Numbered from the stretch's first letter, positions 52,971 to 63,516 are shown. The stretch is DNA of 64,000 bases from Callorhinus ursinus (GCF_003265705.1 NW_020313288.1:239210-303209); one strand, 5' to 3'. Program-made: numbers and translations. The notes: a model not told the origin generated them from the sequence alone.

Positions 52971-53319
52971 TTGTCAAAAATTTGGATAGCTATGTCCAAG
53001 AGAAGATATATAGATGGCAAATGAACATATGAAAAGATATTCAACACTGGCTATTATATAAGACTGATGAATCACTGACCTCTACCTCTGAAACCAATAA
53101 GACATTAGATGTTAATTGAATTTAAACAAAAATTTTTTTAAAAACTTTGTGAAGTAACCATAAAGTTATCTGGAAGAATAAGAACTGGACACCATTCAGA
53201 AATATTTTTAAAATAAAAAATAATGAAGGAAGACTTTCTTTACCTGATATTATTTGCTCAGAAATAGATAAGAAATATAAGGGTAAGAATTTGGCATATG
53301 TTAGAACATGTAAAATCAA

Positions 53320-54112
53320 TGAGGAAAAGAATGAATGATTTATATTTTAGAAAAACCCAAATCAAATACAGCCACATAGAAAGAAGAAAACAAAAACTAT
53401 GATCCTACCACCAAGAAATAATCACTCTCACATGTAGAGATACTATGTAGATGTAGATACTATGCCAATATTATGCAGATTAGCATAAAATAAAATCTTA
53501 ATATATTTATTCTTTTTAAGACCACATTGTAATCAAGTATTTGTATAGCAAAATAAACTTCTACGATATCATTTGTAATACTTGCATAGTATTTCATGGC
53601 GAGAAATAGTTTATTTAACTGATCAACAATTTTTGTACTTTCAAGTAATTGAAAATTGTATAATTAAAAAAAATCTTTGGGGACTACTTTTGTATTTAAA
53701 TATTTTGATAATACTTTAACCATTTCCTTAGTATACATTTCTAGATCTACCACTGCTTCATAAAATATTATTGAGACTTTTGATATTCATTTCCAAATTG
53801 TCAAATGGAAAAGTTGTGCTAAGAATTTTCAAGAAGCCCAATCCTTAAAATGGGTATTACCATTATTCTTTACATTTGCCAGTTTGATACGCCTAACAGT
53901 ATTTTACTTCTATTCTATCTTAATTTTTAATATATTCTTTGTCATTTGTATGAAATAAACTTTCCAAGACTTTTGTTTATATTTTTAGATTGGTATTTGC
54001 CTTTTACATTAAGGACATTAAAATGTTTGATATGTAATAAACTTCTATTGTGAATGTTAAAAAAAGATGCTTAATATCACTAGTCATCACATTCATTTAT
54101 TTGTCTATTTAT
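53320..54112. other. AT-rich intergenic stretch, probably old LINE
   Basis: Very AT-rich with antisense-L1-like words (catagtatttcatggcg), but too decayed to name. No gene. Confidence 0.4.
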
Positions 54113-54114
54113 TT

Positions 54115-54226
54115 ATTCATAAATATGGAATGCTTTGCAAATTTGTGTGTCATCCCTGTGCAGGGGACACGCTAATCTTCTCTGTACCATTCCAATTTTA
54201 GTATATGTGCTGCCAAAGCAAGCACA
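54115..54226 (-). pseudogene. U6 snRNA pseudogene
   Basis: The minus strand reads gtgcttgctttggcagcaca, tatactaaaattggaatgg, cagagaagattagcg and ggatgacacacaaatttg, which is full-length U6 with scattered changes. It sits just upstream of an L1M 3' end, and I see no clear duplication. Confidence 0.92.
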
Positions 54227-54239
54227 GGGAAGTATAAAT

Positions 54240-54915
54240 TTAAATGACAGCACATTATCGCTAGAATGGCTTAAACTAACATGACTACCCAGACCAAGTA
54301 TTGTTGAGGATATGGAGCCATTGGAACTCAACATGGGATGGCCACCTGGGGAAACGGTCGGCGATTCCTTATGAAGTTGAACATACTCCTAGCATACGAC
54401 CTGCAGTCCCACTCCTATGAATTTGCCCAAGAGAAATGATAACATGCCCACATAAAGACCCACACACAATGCTCGTAGCATTGTTATCCATCATAGTCCC
54501 AAACTGAAAACAACAGAAATGCCCATCAGCTGATGAATGCACAAATAAATGGAATACTACTCAGCAATAAATGGGCACAGAATATTGACACACATAACAT
54601 TATGAATGAATCAAAAACATTATGCTAAGAGGAATATGCCAAGCACAAAAAGATTACATACTACATGATTCCATTTATATGAAATTGTAGAAAAAGCAAA
54701 ACCAGAGTGGCAGAAAGTAGGTTGGTTGCCTAGGGATAGATTGGGAAGAGCAACTATAGAAGGGTCACAGGGTAACTTTCTAGGGCAACAGAAATGTTCT
54801 AGATCTCGACCATGGTATTATTATATGACCTTATGCATTTGATAAAACTCAGCACACTATGCACTTGAAATGGATGAATTTTATTGGGTAGAAATTATAC
54901 CTCCATTAAAAATAA
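54240..54915 (+). mobile_element. L1M 3' end, sense
   Basis: actaacatgactacccagac, aaaaacattatgctaagagg, atgattccatttatatgaaa and gggtagaaattatacctcc follow the L1M 3' end in order. Confidence 0.8.
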
Positions 54916-55279
54916 ACCTTAACACTGATGGTGGCAAAGATGAAAAGGCAGAGCCTGGATCCAGTAAAGATGGCTTCGCTAAGCAGCTAAACCATGCCAG
55001 CAAACATTCGGTTCCAAATATCTTATTTTCAGAGGAAAGTACTTTTCTGAACAAAAGTAAACACTGTTGGTCAACTTTCCATTTCCTTGCTACTGAAAAC
55101 GATCTTCAATGCAAGAGGGTGCCCCTCCCACATCACAGGTCTGCTGCTGATCATATCTTGATCACACATATGGTGTAGTCACCTGTTCACATTTTTCAAG
55201 GAACCTGGGGGTAGGCAGTCTAGCTTTTCACAGACCCAGAACACTGAACATGAGACTTGGTCAAGTTGTTAGTTAAAAC

Positions 55280-55657
55280 CACATTCGTTTCTCAGGGCAA
55301 GGTGGATGAACCCAGAGGACGTTATGCTAAGTGAAATAAGCCTGATGCAGAAAGACAATCACTGTATGGTCTCACTTATGTGTGGAATTTAAAAAGTCCC
55401 CACTCATATAATTAAAAAGTGTACCAGTGGCTGCCAAGTAAGTTCTGGGGGATTTAGTGTGCAGAATGATGGAAATAATGAGTAGCTCTGTGTTGTATAC
55501 TTAAAATTTGCTAAGGGGGACACCTGGGTGCCTCAGTGGGTTAAGCGGTTAAGCATCTGCCTTCAGCTTAGGTCCGGATCTCAGATCCTCCCTGGGACTG
55601 AGCCCCGCGTCAGGCTCTCTGCTCAGCGGGGAGCCTGCTTCTCCCTCTCCTTCTGTG

Positions 55658-55689
<32 letters not shown>

Positions 55690-55920
55690 AATAAATACAA
55701 TCTTTAAAAAAAAATTGCTAAGGGGATAGATCTTGAGTGTTCTCACCACAAAAATCCAACAAGATAGTAACTGTGAGGTGATGGACATGTTCATTAACTT
55801 GATGGCTGTGATCATTTCACAGTGCAAACATATATTAAATCATCCGTGTTAAAAAAAATCACATTGTACAACCTCAAATGCATACAATCTTTATTTGTCA
55901 ATCATACCTCAATAAAGCCG
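55280..55920 (+). mobile_element. L1/HAL1-like 3' end split by a SINE
   Basis: gttatgctaagtgaaataag, actgtatggtctcacttatg, then after the SINE tctcaccacaaaaatccaac and aatcatacctcaataaagc. Confidence 0.75.
55517..55708 (+). mobile_element. CAN-SINE, sense, with TSD
   Basis: gggacacctgggtgcctcag to aaataaatacaatctttaa. aaatttgctaagggg / aaattgctaagggg flanks it. A gcggttaagc step in the head is a short internal duplication of ggttaag. Confidence 0.93.
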
Positions 55921-56214
55921 GGGGAAAAAATAGAAATATTTAAAAACCACATTAGTTCCTGTTTCTCAGGCTTGAGCTTTGGCTTTCTGGTAGGCTGCCT
56001 GCAGAAATGATCCCCAGCCATTCCCCCCATCTCTGCAGATACGTGTCACTTCTCCCAGCAAGTCATGGAGTCAGTCTACTTCTCATTTCCTCGAATCTGG
56101 GTTGATCTTCGGATTTGCTTTCACCCAAAGAATACGGTGGAGTGACACCGGGCCACTTCCAGGCTGAGGTCCTGCAACCAGCAGCTTCCAGTTTTGCCTT
56201 CTTAGGATCTAGCC

Positions 56215-56570
56215 ACCATATTAAGAAGGCTGGGATCATTTTGGAGGGCAGTTTGGCAGTTTCTCGCAAAGCTAAACATACTCTTACTATATAAGTCTGC
56301 AATCACACTCCCTGGCATTTACCCAAAGGAGGTGAAAAACTTACACCCGCACAGAAACCCGCACGCAGTTTTATTCATAATTGCCCAAATCTGGAAGCAA
56401 GTGTTCAGTACGTGAATGGACAAACTGCGGGACATCCAGACAATGGGATATTATTCAGCACTAAAAACAAATGAGCTCTCCACCCCGAAAAGATGCGGAG
56501 GAGGAAACATAAAGGCATATTACTGAGCGAAAGGAGCAATCTGAAAAGTCTACCTACGGAATGAGTGCAA
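56215..56570 (+). mobile_element. L1M 3' fragment, sense
   Basis: gcagtttggcagtttctcgc, aaagctaaacatactcttac and gaatggacaaactgcgggac are L1M 3' region words. Confidence 0.7.
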
Positions 56571-57350
56571 CTATCTGCAATTCTGGGAAAGACGAAGCTC
56601 AGGAGGAAAGTGATCAGACTTCCCGGCATCCAGATTGCCCCCACCCCCGGGGTGGGGGGGCGCCTCTCCTCCTTTCCCTCCCCTGCGGCTGTGGCTGTCC
56701 GAAGGGGAGTAATAAGGGACGGAGAAAGTTAGCTGGCAAGGGGAGGGAGCCAGACTCTTGCTTAAGGTAGGGGAAGCTCTGATTTCAGAACTTCCTCAAA
56801 CATCCCACACCACCCAGCGGAACTGGGGAGGGATCGATTGATGGAGCCCCCCTAATGTCCCAGTCCAGTAATTTCAGAGCAGTGTGTGTGGGGGGGGGAA
56901 TCCCAGGCATGTGATGCAAATGTGTGATCAAACTCAGGCACAGCCCCTCTGCCAACTTCTCTGCTAGGTGGATCTGCTATGGAAGATAAAAGTCACTGCA
57001 CGACATGCTTTGCAGGACTGTGAGAAGTATTTTAAAAATGACCCCTACTTAGCACAGGCATAAGCCCTCAATAACGACTGGGTGTTTGGGTTGGTTTTGT
57101 TTTCTTTTGTTACTACAAATCCCACCACATCGAATTGATGTGTGAACACCTGCGTTTGTGATGTGTGAGTGTGCCAATAAAATAAAATCCTTGAAGTACA
57201 GGGCTGGTAGAAAGGGACGGTGCATTTTGCCGCACCCACCCTTGCAAAAGGTTGGATCCATTTCACATCCCCTCTTCCAGGGGTGAGGTTGCTTCTCAGC
57301 CACAGGCCAGCAACGCAGCAAATCACCCAGCGCTTTGATCTTTTACCAAT
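56571..57350. other. Intergenic, no gene seen
   Basis: GC-richer patch at 56600-56760, then ordinary sequence. No exon, RNA gene or named repeat is evident. Confidence 0.5.
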
Positions 57351-57935
57351 TCATAGGTGAAAATGAAAATGTGTATTCCACGGCCTTTTAACGTCCAAAT
57401 TCTTTTATTATGAAAAGACAGCGTATCATACGATGCTATTTCAGGCGCATGTGTGTTTCTTTTTATACGCCGACTGTTTTTTCTGTTTCGTGTTTCTAGA
57501 GAATATTGGTCATTTCTTAAAAGATTTCACTTATATTTCATACCTTAAAGGCAGTCATCATCAATGATCAACCTTTCCTTTTTCACTCTTTTTCTCATCT
57601 TGCCTGTGTGTTGTGGGGGTATTCCTTTAAATTGCTATTTTTAATGGTGCGATTACTCATTTATATGTGAAACATTTCAGCACTCTCTTTTATATCTTCT
57701 TAGGTATTTTAAACGTGCTTAACACATCACTGCACCAGGATGAATCTTTATGAAATCACCACACTTTCGGTGTTTTTCTGGTTTCTTTTTTTTCCTTTTT
57801 ACACTTAAATCTTTGATCCAGCTGGAATTTACTATGGGTTTGGCCATCTCTTAAGCTTTTCTTAAGAAAAGCTTACATCAACCGCTGATTGATGTAATTT
57901 GCAATTTATTGCCCAGAGAGGTTGACACCCTTTTT
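57350..57935 (-). mobile_element. Antisense L1-like AT-rich stretch
   Basis: tttgatccagctggaattta and nearby words are antisense L1. The palindromes at 57852-57897 lie within it. Confidence 0.5.
57852..57897. repeat. 24 bp perfect palindrome joined to a 9-7-9 hairpin
   Basis: 57852-57875 equals its own reverse complement, centred on cttaag. Sharing three bases with it, ttacatcaa (57873-57881) pairs with ttgatgtaa (57889-57897) across a 7-base loop. Confidence 0.97.
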
Positions 57936-58368
57936 CTGTGTTTATAAGTCCCTCGAATTCCTTTCTTCGTGAATTGTCCTTGTCCGTTCGTACCCTTGTG
58001 CGTTCTTCTAATGAGTATTTTGTGGGTGAAAATAACAAAATTGCAGGTGGGCCTTTATTGAGCACTTGCTGTGTGTGTGCTTGCACCATTCTATGGCCTT
58101 ACACACATACCTTTCCTTTGAACCTCATCACAGCCCACGTGATGGATGGGAATATTGACCTTAAAAGCTGATGATGGCACGAGTTTCCCAAAACCTCAAA
58201 GCTAAAATGTGACCTTCTGGAGACTGGAATCCAGGTGTGATGGGGGACTGCAGATTCCTCGTACCTGACCACCCGCTGTAGCAATTAGTTCTACCGTGGC
58301 TATATGGAGATCGATCGGGAAGGGACACCAGTCGGATTGCAGGAAACCATCAAAAGTCCGTTGTGGGA

Positions 58369-58568
58369 GGGGCGCCTGGGTGGTTCAGTCGTTAAGCATC
58401 TGCCTTTGGCTCAGGTCATGATATCAGGGTCCTGGTATCAAGCCCTGCATCGGGCTCCCTGCTCCTCGGGAAGCCTGCTTCTCCCTTTCCCTCTGCCGCT
58501 CCCTCTGCTTGCGCTCTCTTGCTCGCTCTCTCTGTCAAATAATTAAATAAAATCTTAAAAAAAAAAAA
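58369..58568 (+). mobile_element. CAN-SINE, sense, with perfect TSD
   Basis: ggggcgcctgggtggttcag to aattaaataaaatctt and an A-run. aaaagtccgttgtggg is exactly repeated at 58352 and 58569, so this is among the youngest insertions here. Confidence 0.96.
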
Positions 58569-59198
58569 AAAAGTCCGTTGTGGGGAACATGACACAATGG
58601 GGACTGGAGGTTCTGGAGATTGGGTTAATGGCTGGGGCCAGACTTTAGAACCCGGCGGGGGTGTCATACAATAAGAAAGAAGGATGGGAGAATTTCCTAG
58701 GATCATGCCACCGCTTTCAGGAGAGCTTGAGGTTGGGGAGCCCTTGGGGGTTGCCACCAGCTGAACCCACAGACATAATCCTAGGGCTTTAGGAAAGGAA
58801 ATTTCTTCAGTAGTTGGTGGTCCCACGGTGCAAATGCCGATCACCCGCATCCCAAGGATGCTGAACGTGTTTGACTACCTTCTTTCTTTCCCCTTCCCCC
58901 TCTCCCATCTCCCCATCAGCCAACGTGGTTGGCTCAAGCTCTGAAATCTATCCCGCCCCCGTATCCATCCTCCAGGTCAGGTCTCCGTGACTCCTCACTT
59001 TGGAAGGAAATGTTCAAATTCCGGTGCCTACAGGTAAAGCTTCCTAGAACAGAGCCACGTGCACTTGTGAATTGCGTGGATAGCAGCTCTCCTGCCGCGC
59101 CAGCGCAGGCTTAGATAAGTATCTCACTAATACTGACAGCCCTCGGCACAATCCCACCAGCCCAGGTGATCTCTCTACACCCTGTAGCCAGCCATGCC

Positions 59199-59850
59199 TT
59201 TGTTAGTAGATTCTGTGGCACCGCAAATGGGGAGGCTTAAAACAACAGAAATTTATTCTGTCACGGTTCTAGAGACCAGATGTCTGAAATCAAGGTGTCC
59301 ACAGGGCCTCGCTCCCTCCGAAGGCTTTAGGAAAGAATCCTTCCAGAGGCACCCGGGTGGCTCAGTCGACGAAGCGTCTGCCTTCGGCTCAGGTCCTTAT
59401 CCCAGTGTCTTGGGATCTGGGATGGAGCCCTGCATCGCTTCGGGCTCCGAGCTCAGCGGGGAATCTGCTTCTCCCTCTCCCTCTGCAGCTCCCCCTGCTT
59501 GTGCACTCTCTCTCTCATAAAATAAATTTTAAAATCTTTAAAAAAAAAAAAAAAAAAGAACCCTTCCTTGCCTCTTCCCGGTTTCTGGTGTTCCGAGCAA
59601 TCCTTGGCATTTCTTGGCTTGTAGATGAATCCCTCTGATGTCCACCTCCATCTTCACATGGCCACCTTCCCTCTGCGTCTCTGTGTGTCCTCTCCTTTCC
59701 TTGCAAAATGCCATTCGTTGGATCTAGGACTGGAATCCAGTATGACCTCATCTAATTACAACCACGAAGACCCAGTTCCCGAGTGAGGTCACGAACCAAC
59801 TGAGGTTCTAGGCAGACATGAATCTGGGCGGGGGGAGGGGGGGACACTAT
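59199..59850 (-). mobile_element. MLT1-like LTR, antisense, split by a SINE
   Basis: gaggcttaaaacaacagaaa and tctgtcacggttctagag before the SINE; ttcacatggccaccttccc and gtatgacctcatctaattac after it. Confidence 0.75.
59347..59556 (+). mobile_element. CAN-SINE, sense, in LTR, with TSD
   Basis: ggcacccgggtggctcagtc through ctctctctctcataaaataa to a long A-run. aaagaatccttcc / aaagaacccttcc flanks it. Confidence 0.94.
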
Positions 59851-60059
59851 TCAACCCACTGCGGCCATCAGGAAAAGGGGGCCTCTGAGAGGAAGAGAAA
59901 GTTGAAGGGTGCTGTGGGGGGTTTATAAGAGCAGGCCAACAAAGTGACCGGCCATCTGCTTCTTCTCTTGGGCAGGTCAGTCACGTGGCCCCACAACGTC
60001 CCAGGGAGGCTGGGAAAGTGGAGAGAAGCACAAGGATATTTGGGGAGCCTCCCTGCCAT

Positions 60060-60155
60060 CCCTGTCTGCTTGCTGTACCCCTAAAGCCCAGCGCAGCATC
60101 TGGTCCATAGGGGATGCTCAGTGAAGGTTTGTTGAATGAATGAATGAATGCATGA
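60060..60155 (+). mobile_element. L2 3' end fragment
   Basis: catctggtccataggggatg, ctcagtgaaggtttgttgaa and tgaatgaatgaatg. Confidence 0.65.
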
Positions 60156-60159
60156 ACAC

Positions 60160-60477
60160 CTCCAGGAAGGTGAGGGTAAGGAGCCAAACAGGAAGATTGA
60201 GGGGCCCAATGCAGCAGTTCGATCCCTGGCCCACTACCCCGCTGGGAGCTGGGGATGGGCAGAAGCTGGAGGGGATTTCCCTGCTCGGTGAACAGCTCAA
60301 ATCCCTCCCCTTTGCCGGACATCCCCAGAGTGGGGTGGGGCGGGTCCCAGGCAGGTTTGGGCAGGCGGAGGCCTCCGAGCTGAGCGAGGGCTGACGTTTC
60401 CTGTTCTCCTGGCTCCGTGGCTCGCCCCGCGCCTGCCAGCAGAGGCAGGGCTGATGCAGCGCCGGCTGAGGGCCATG
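60160..60477 (+). promoter_or_regulatory. CD70: Putative CD70 promoter and 5' UTR region
   Basis: Sequence directly before the CD70 start. It is GC-rich with CpGs from about 60370, has no TATA box, and carries ctgacgtttcctg (CRE-like and ETS-like words) at about 60391. The transcription start cannot be placed from sequence. Confidence 0.35.
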
Positions 60478-60621
60478 ATGGCCGAGGAGGGTTCTGGCTG
60501 CCCGGTGCCCCGCCTGCCCTGGGCGTCCATCCAGAAGGTCGCTCTGGCGGGCGCTGTGGTAGTTGTGATTTTCCTCTGCACCCAGCGCCTCGCGCAGCCG
60601 CGGCAGCTCGAGTCACCTGGG
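60478..60621 (+). CDS. CD70: CD70 exon 1 coding part
   Basis: 144 nt, 48 codons: MAEEGSGCPVPRLPWASIQK, VALAGAVVVVIFLCTQRLAQ and PRQLESPG. It covers the cytoplasmic tail, membrane anchor and stalk. Donor gtaagt. Confidence 0.94.
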
Positions 60622-63034
60622 GTAAGTTGAAAAGGAAGGAGGAGAGAGATGCCAACCTGCCACCTGCTCCGGGAGCCTGGGGACCTCCGGGTGGTGCCTT
60701 GTGGGGGCGCGGAGGGGAGATGAACTACCGAGAAGAGAATGGGATCGAGGCAGAGCCGGGCGCAGACTGACAGAAGACCACCACCAAAAAAAAAGAAAAA
60801 AAGAAAAAAATAGAATGAGCTGGAGAAAAATCATCCAGGAAGATCTGGTGGGGGAAGAATAGGGCCAGAGACAGAGCCCGAGCAGGCAGATAGGGCATGG
60901 CTGCCCTGGATGTCTGGGCTGGGGCGTAGGGAATGTCGGTTGAACCCAGGAGGTAAATCCCGGGTGGGGATCCCGGGTGGGGAGGTTGCTGCTGAGAAAG
61001 GGGCTTCTGATGTGGGCATGGAAAATGACTCGTCTTTGGTGTTCCCCCAGCAGGCTGACTCAGAGGCTGCTGGGGGCTTCACAAAGCTGGGAGAGGGTGG
61101 GTTCGGTGCCTCTGAGGGCAGGGGGACCCACACCGCTCTTCTAGAAACCCACCACAGGGACCCCCCTTTGGGGGCTGCGCAGGCGGGGCGGGGCGCCTTG
61201 CAGCGGAGAGAGCAGGTGTGGGTAATTTAGTTCAAACCTACTTCCTCTTTAAAAGATCTTTTTTAAAAAAGTCACAATTCAGTCCAAGGGGTTGAGAAGT
61301 GGGTAGGAGGACGAGCAGAGAAAAGAGAGGTCTTCGTTTAGGGGGAACTTAAAACCTTCATGCTTATGTGCCCACCGGTTTTCTCTTCTTTTCTTCCAGT
61401 GGGACATGGCTGAGCTCCAGCTGAACCACACAGGTAACCCCTCGTGCTTGTGTAGGAGGCAGAAAGAGAGAGGGAGAGAGAAAGAGAAATCGAGATAGAC
61501 AGAAAGAGAAAGAACAAGAGAAAGGGAGAGAAAGAGAGAGGGAGAGAGAGGCAAGGTGGGGCAGTATGCTTCTGGCTCTCTACGACCTTACTTAAAGAGA
61601 GAGGGAGAGAGAGACAAGGTGGGGCAGTGTGCTTCTGGCTCTCTACTACCTTACTTAAAGAGAGAGGGAGAGAGAGGCAAGGTGGGGCAGTGTGCTTCTG
61701 GCTCTCTACTACCTTACTTTCTCAGTCCTTCACACTTTATCTTCTGCCTCAGGGAACTAAAACACCGCCCATCACGGTCTTCGGGCACCAGATTCCTTCA
61801 TTCACCCCACAGACCTTAACTGAGCAGCTGCTGTGAGCCCGGCACTGTTCTAGGTGCCCCAAAGGAGAAGAGAACTCTGCTTCCCTAGTACCCATAGGCT
61901 CAGACAGTAAAAACTGGACCCACTAAATACACAGCATGCCACGGAGGGTACAACCCGCCTCTGATAGGTTTTACAGAAAAATTAAGCAGGGGAGGGGATT
62001 GGGGCGTGCCGGGGTCGGTTTTGCCACGGACAGCGGGGGTCCTCAGGAGCGGGCGTCCCTGAGAAGGTGGCCTTAGAACAAAGAGGTGGAGGTGGTGACG
62101 GAGCCAGCTGTTTGGTGGCCTGTGGGGAGGCCGTTCACCTCCCCGCCTCCCTCTAACCCTCCCTACCATGAGGCCTTTCCAGCTCCTCCCCGGAGGTTCA
62201 GATGCTGTGTTCATTCCATTTTGTAATGGAGGGAAACCCTGTTCGTCTTTTTCTTCTCTGGCACTTCTCTGGCTGCAGGGACATAATACGGTAGAGGGGG
62301 TAGCTTGTAACAGCACATTTCTTTCTCACACTTCTGGAAGGTGGAAGTCCAGTATCAAGGCACCAGCAGATTCGGTGTCTAGTGAGAACCTGCTTCCTGG
62401 TCTCTAGACGGCCAGTGCTCGCTTCTGCAGCACATACACTAAACACCCGTCTCTGCTCTGTGTCCTCACGTGGCCGACCAGGGGGAGAGAGGGCTCCACC
62501 CTCATGATCTCATCCCCTCCCAAAGGTCCCACCCAATACCGTGACCTTGGGGGTTAGGCTTCAACTGAGGAATTTTGGCCATCTGGGCTATAGCACGGTT
62601 TCCCTAAACCTCCGTCTTCCCACCTCCCTGACACTCTGCCTCCAGGACGGCGGCAGGACTGCAGGCTGCACTGGCTGGGAGGCCCAGCCCTGGGCCGCTC
62701 CTTCGTGCACGGACTGGAGCTGGACAACGGGCAGCTGCGTGTCCAGCGCAGTGGCATCTATAGGCTGCACATCCAAGTGACACTGGCCAACTGCTCGTCC
62801 TCCCTGCGGGCCACCACGCCCCCCAGGGCCACCCTGACAGTGGACATCTGCTCCCCAGCAGCCCACAGCATCAGCCTGCTGCGCCTCAACTTCCACAAAG
62901 GCTGTGTGGTCACCTCCCAGCGCCTGACACCGTTGGCCCAAGGGGACACGCTCTGCACCAACCTCACCCTACCTCTGCTGCCGTCCCCAAACACTGATGA
63001 GACCTTTTTTGGGGTTCAGTGGGTGCACCCCTAA
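60478..63034 (+). CDS. CD70: CD70 antigen (TNFSF7), complete
   Basis: CD70 is a type II membrane TNF ligand on activated B, T and dendritic cells. Its trimers engage CD27 for lymphocyte costimulation. Three coding exons (60478-60621, 61400-61433, 62646-63034) join in phase to 188 residues; human has 193. The chosen start gives MAEEGSGC like human MPEEGSGC and has A at -3 and G at +4. In-frame ATGs at 60475 and 60454 would add one or eight residues. Residues 21-35 are the membrane segment, short at about 15 residues. The TNF homology domain runs from about residue 60 to FFGVQWVHP. Sequons are NHT (57), NLT (165) and an additional NCS (108). Extracellular Cys are at 65, 109, 128, 146 and 163; Cys65 has no counterpart in the human protein as I recall it. 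The TNFSF9 gene would be expected beyond the right edge. Confidence 0.97.
61400..61433 (+). CDS. CD70: CD70 exon 2
   Basis: 34 nt encoding WDMAELQLNHT plus one base. It is almost identical to human WDVAELQLNHT and holds the NHT sequon. Acceptor ttccag, donor gtaacc. Confidence 0.96.
61528..61718. repeat. 63 bp tandem repeat, three copies, in CD70 intron 2
   Basis: The unit caaggtggggcagtgtgctt, then ctggctctctactaccttac, then a GA-rich tract starts at 61552, 61615 and 61678, an exact 63 bp period, with few differences. A GA-rich simple repeat precedes it. Confidence 0.95.
61719..62275. other. CD70 intron 2, no exon seen
   Basis: Unique-looking intronic sequence between the tandem repeat and the LTR. 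No repeat I can name and no extra coding exon. Confidence 0.5.
62276..62600 (-). mobile_element. MLT1 LTR, antisense, with a U6 insert
   Basis: cacacttctggaaggtggaa, cagcagattcggtgtctagt, tgtgtcctcacgtggcc, gggctccaccctcatgatct and gggggttaggcttcaactg follow antisense MLT1. U6-like bases interrupt it at 62415-62443. Confidence 0.8.
62415..62443 (+). pseudogene. 29-nt 5' fragment of U6 snRNA
   Basis: gtgctcgcttctgcagcaca followed by tacactaaa matches the first 29 nt of U6 snRNA with two mismatches. It is embedded in the middle of the MLT1 LTR. Too short to be functional. Confidence 0.75.
62646..63034 (+). CDS. CD70: CD70 exon 3 (TNF homology domain and stop)
   Basis: 389 nt including TAA at 63032-63034. 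It encodes RRQDCRLHWLGGPALGRSFV, then SISLLRLNFHKGC and TDETFFGVQWVHP. Acceptor ctccag. Confidence 0.97.
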
Positions 63035-63099
63035 CTATTGCACCTCGGCCCAGATCCGTTGGGAGGGTGTGTTTTCTCTCTTTTTTTCTTCCTTTCTCT

Positions 63100-63105
63100 A
63101 ATAAA
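63100..63105 (+). promoter_or_regulatory. CD70: CD70 poly(A) signal, proximal
   Basis: AATAAA 65 bp after the stop codon, with a T/GT-rich stretch downstream (aatgtttttttctttgtgta). Confidence 0.8.
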
Positions 63106-63147
63106 AATGTTTTTTTCTTTGTGTATCTCTGTAATATAATGCTTTAT

Positions 63148-63153
63148 AATAAA
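63148..63153 (+). promoter_or_regulatory. CD70: CD70 poly(A) signal, distal
   Basis: A second AATAAA 48 bp further on (tataataaatatc), followed by tttggtctttgcc. Confidence 0.5.
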
Positions 63154-63516
63154 TATCTATTTGGTCTTTGCCTTCATTTCTGGCACGGGGCTCCAGTGCC
63201 AGAAAACCCTTGGAATTCCCTAAGTGATGAGAGCGATCAAGGTGTCTTTTGTTATGTTAATGAGGTGACTTTTGGAAAGCCCTCCTGGTCACCTGAGATT
63301 TGGGGCCAGGTTGCCAGGGGAAACAACGAAGGAGTAGGGGGTTGGAACTTTCAGTTCCCATCACTTGATGCCTGTGTAATGAAGCGTCCTTAAAAACGCA
63401 GGAGGATGGGGTTAGGAGAACTTCGGGATTGGTGAAGGCATGGAGGAGCTGGGAGGGTGGTGCACATGGAGGGGGCTGGGTGGCTCGGAGCTGCCTGATT
63501 CAAATTGATTTTTTTA

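Noticed and set aside
52681..53047. Phe/Leu/Ser-repeat open frames on the minus strand
   Set aside because: Pure translation of the (TTTC)n strand of a microsatellite that also contains a gap.
33282..60400. Search for a further TNF ligand or other gene between TNFSF14 and CD70
   Set aside because: No exon with TNF-domain features or other coding signal was found. The open frames are short and mostly fall in repeats.
59981..60655. 224-residue open frame on the minus strand over CD70 exon 1
   Set aside because: It overlaps the GC-rich CD70 start and an L2 fragment, has Pro/Ala/Gly-rich low-complexity composition and no known domain. GC-rich DNA explains the long antisense frame.
61200..61550. 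GA-rich stretch as a possible CRISPR-like or satellite array
   Set aside because: It is a simple purine repeat leading into the 63 bp triplication. There are no spacers, and arrays of that kind are not expected in a mammal.
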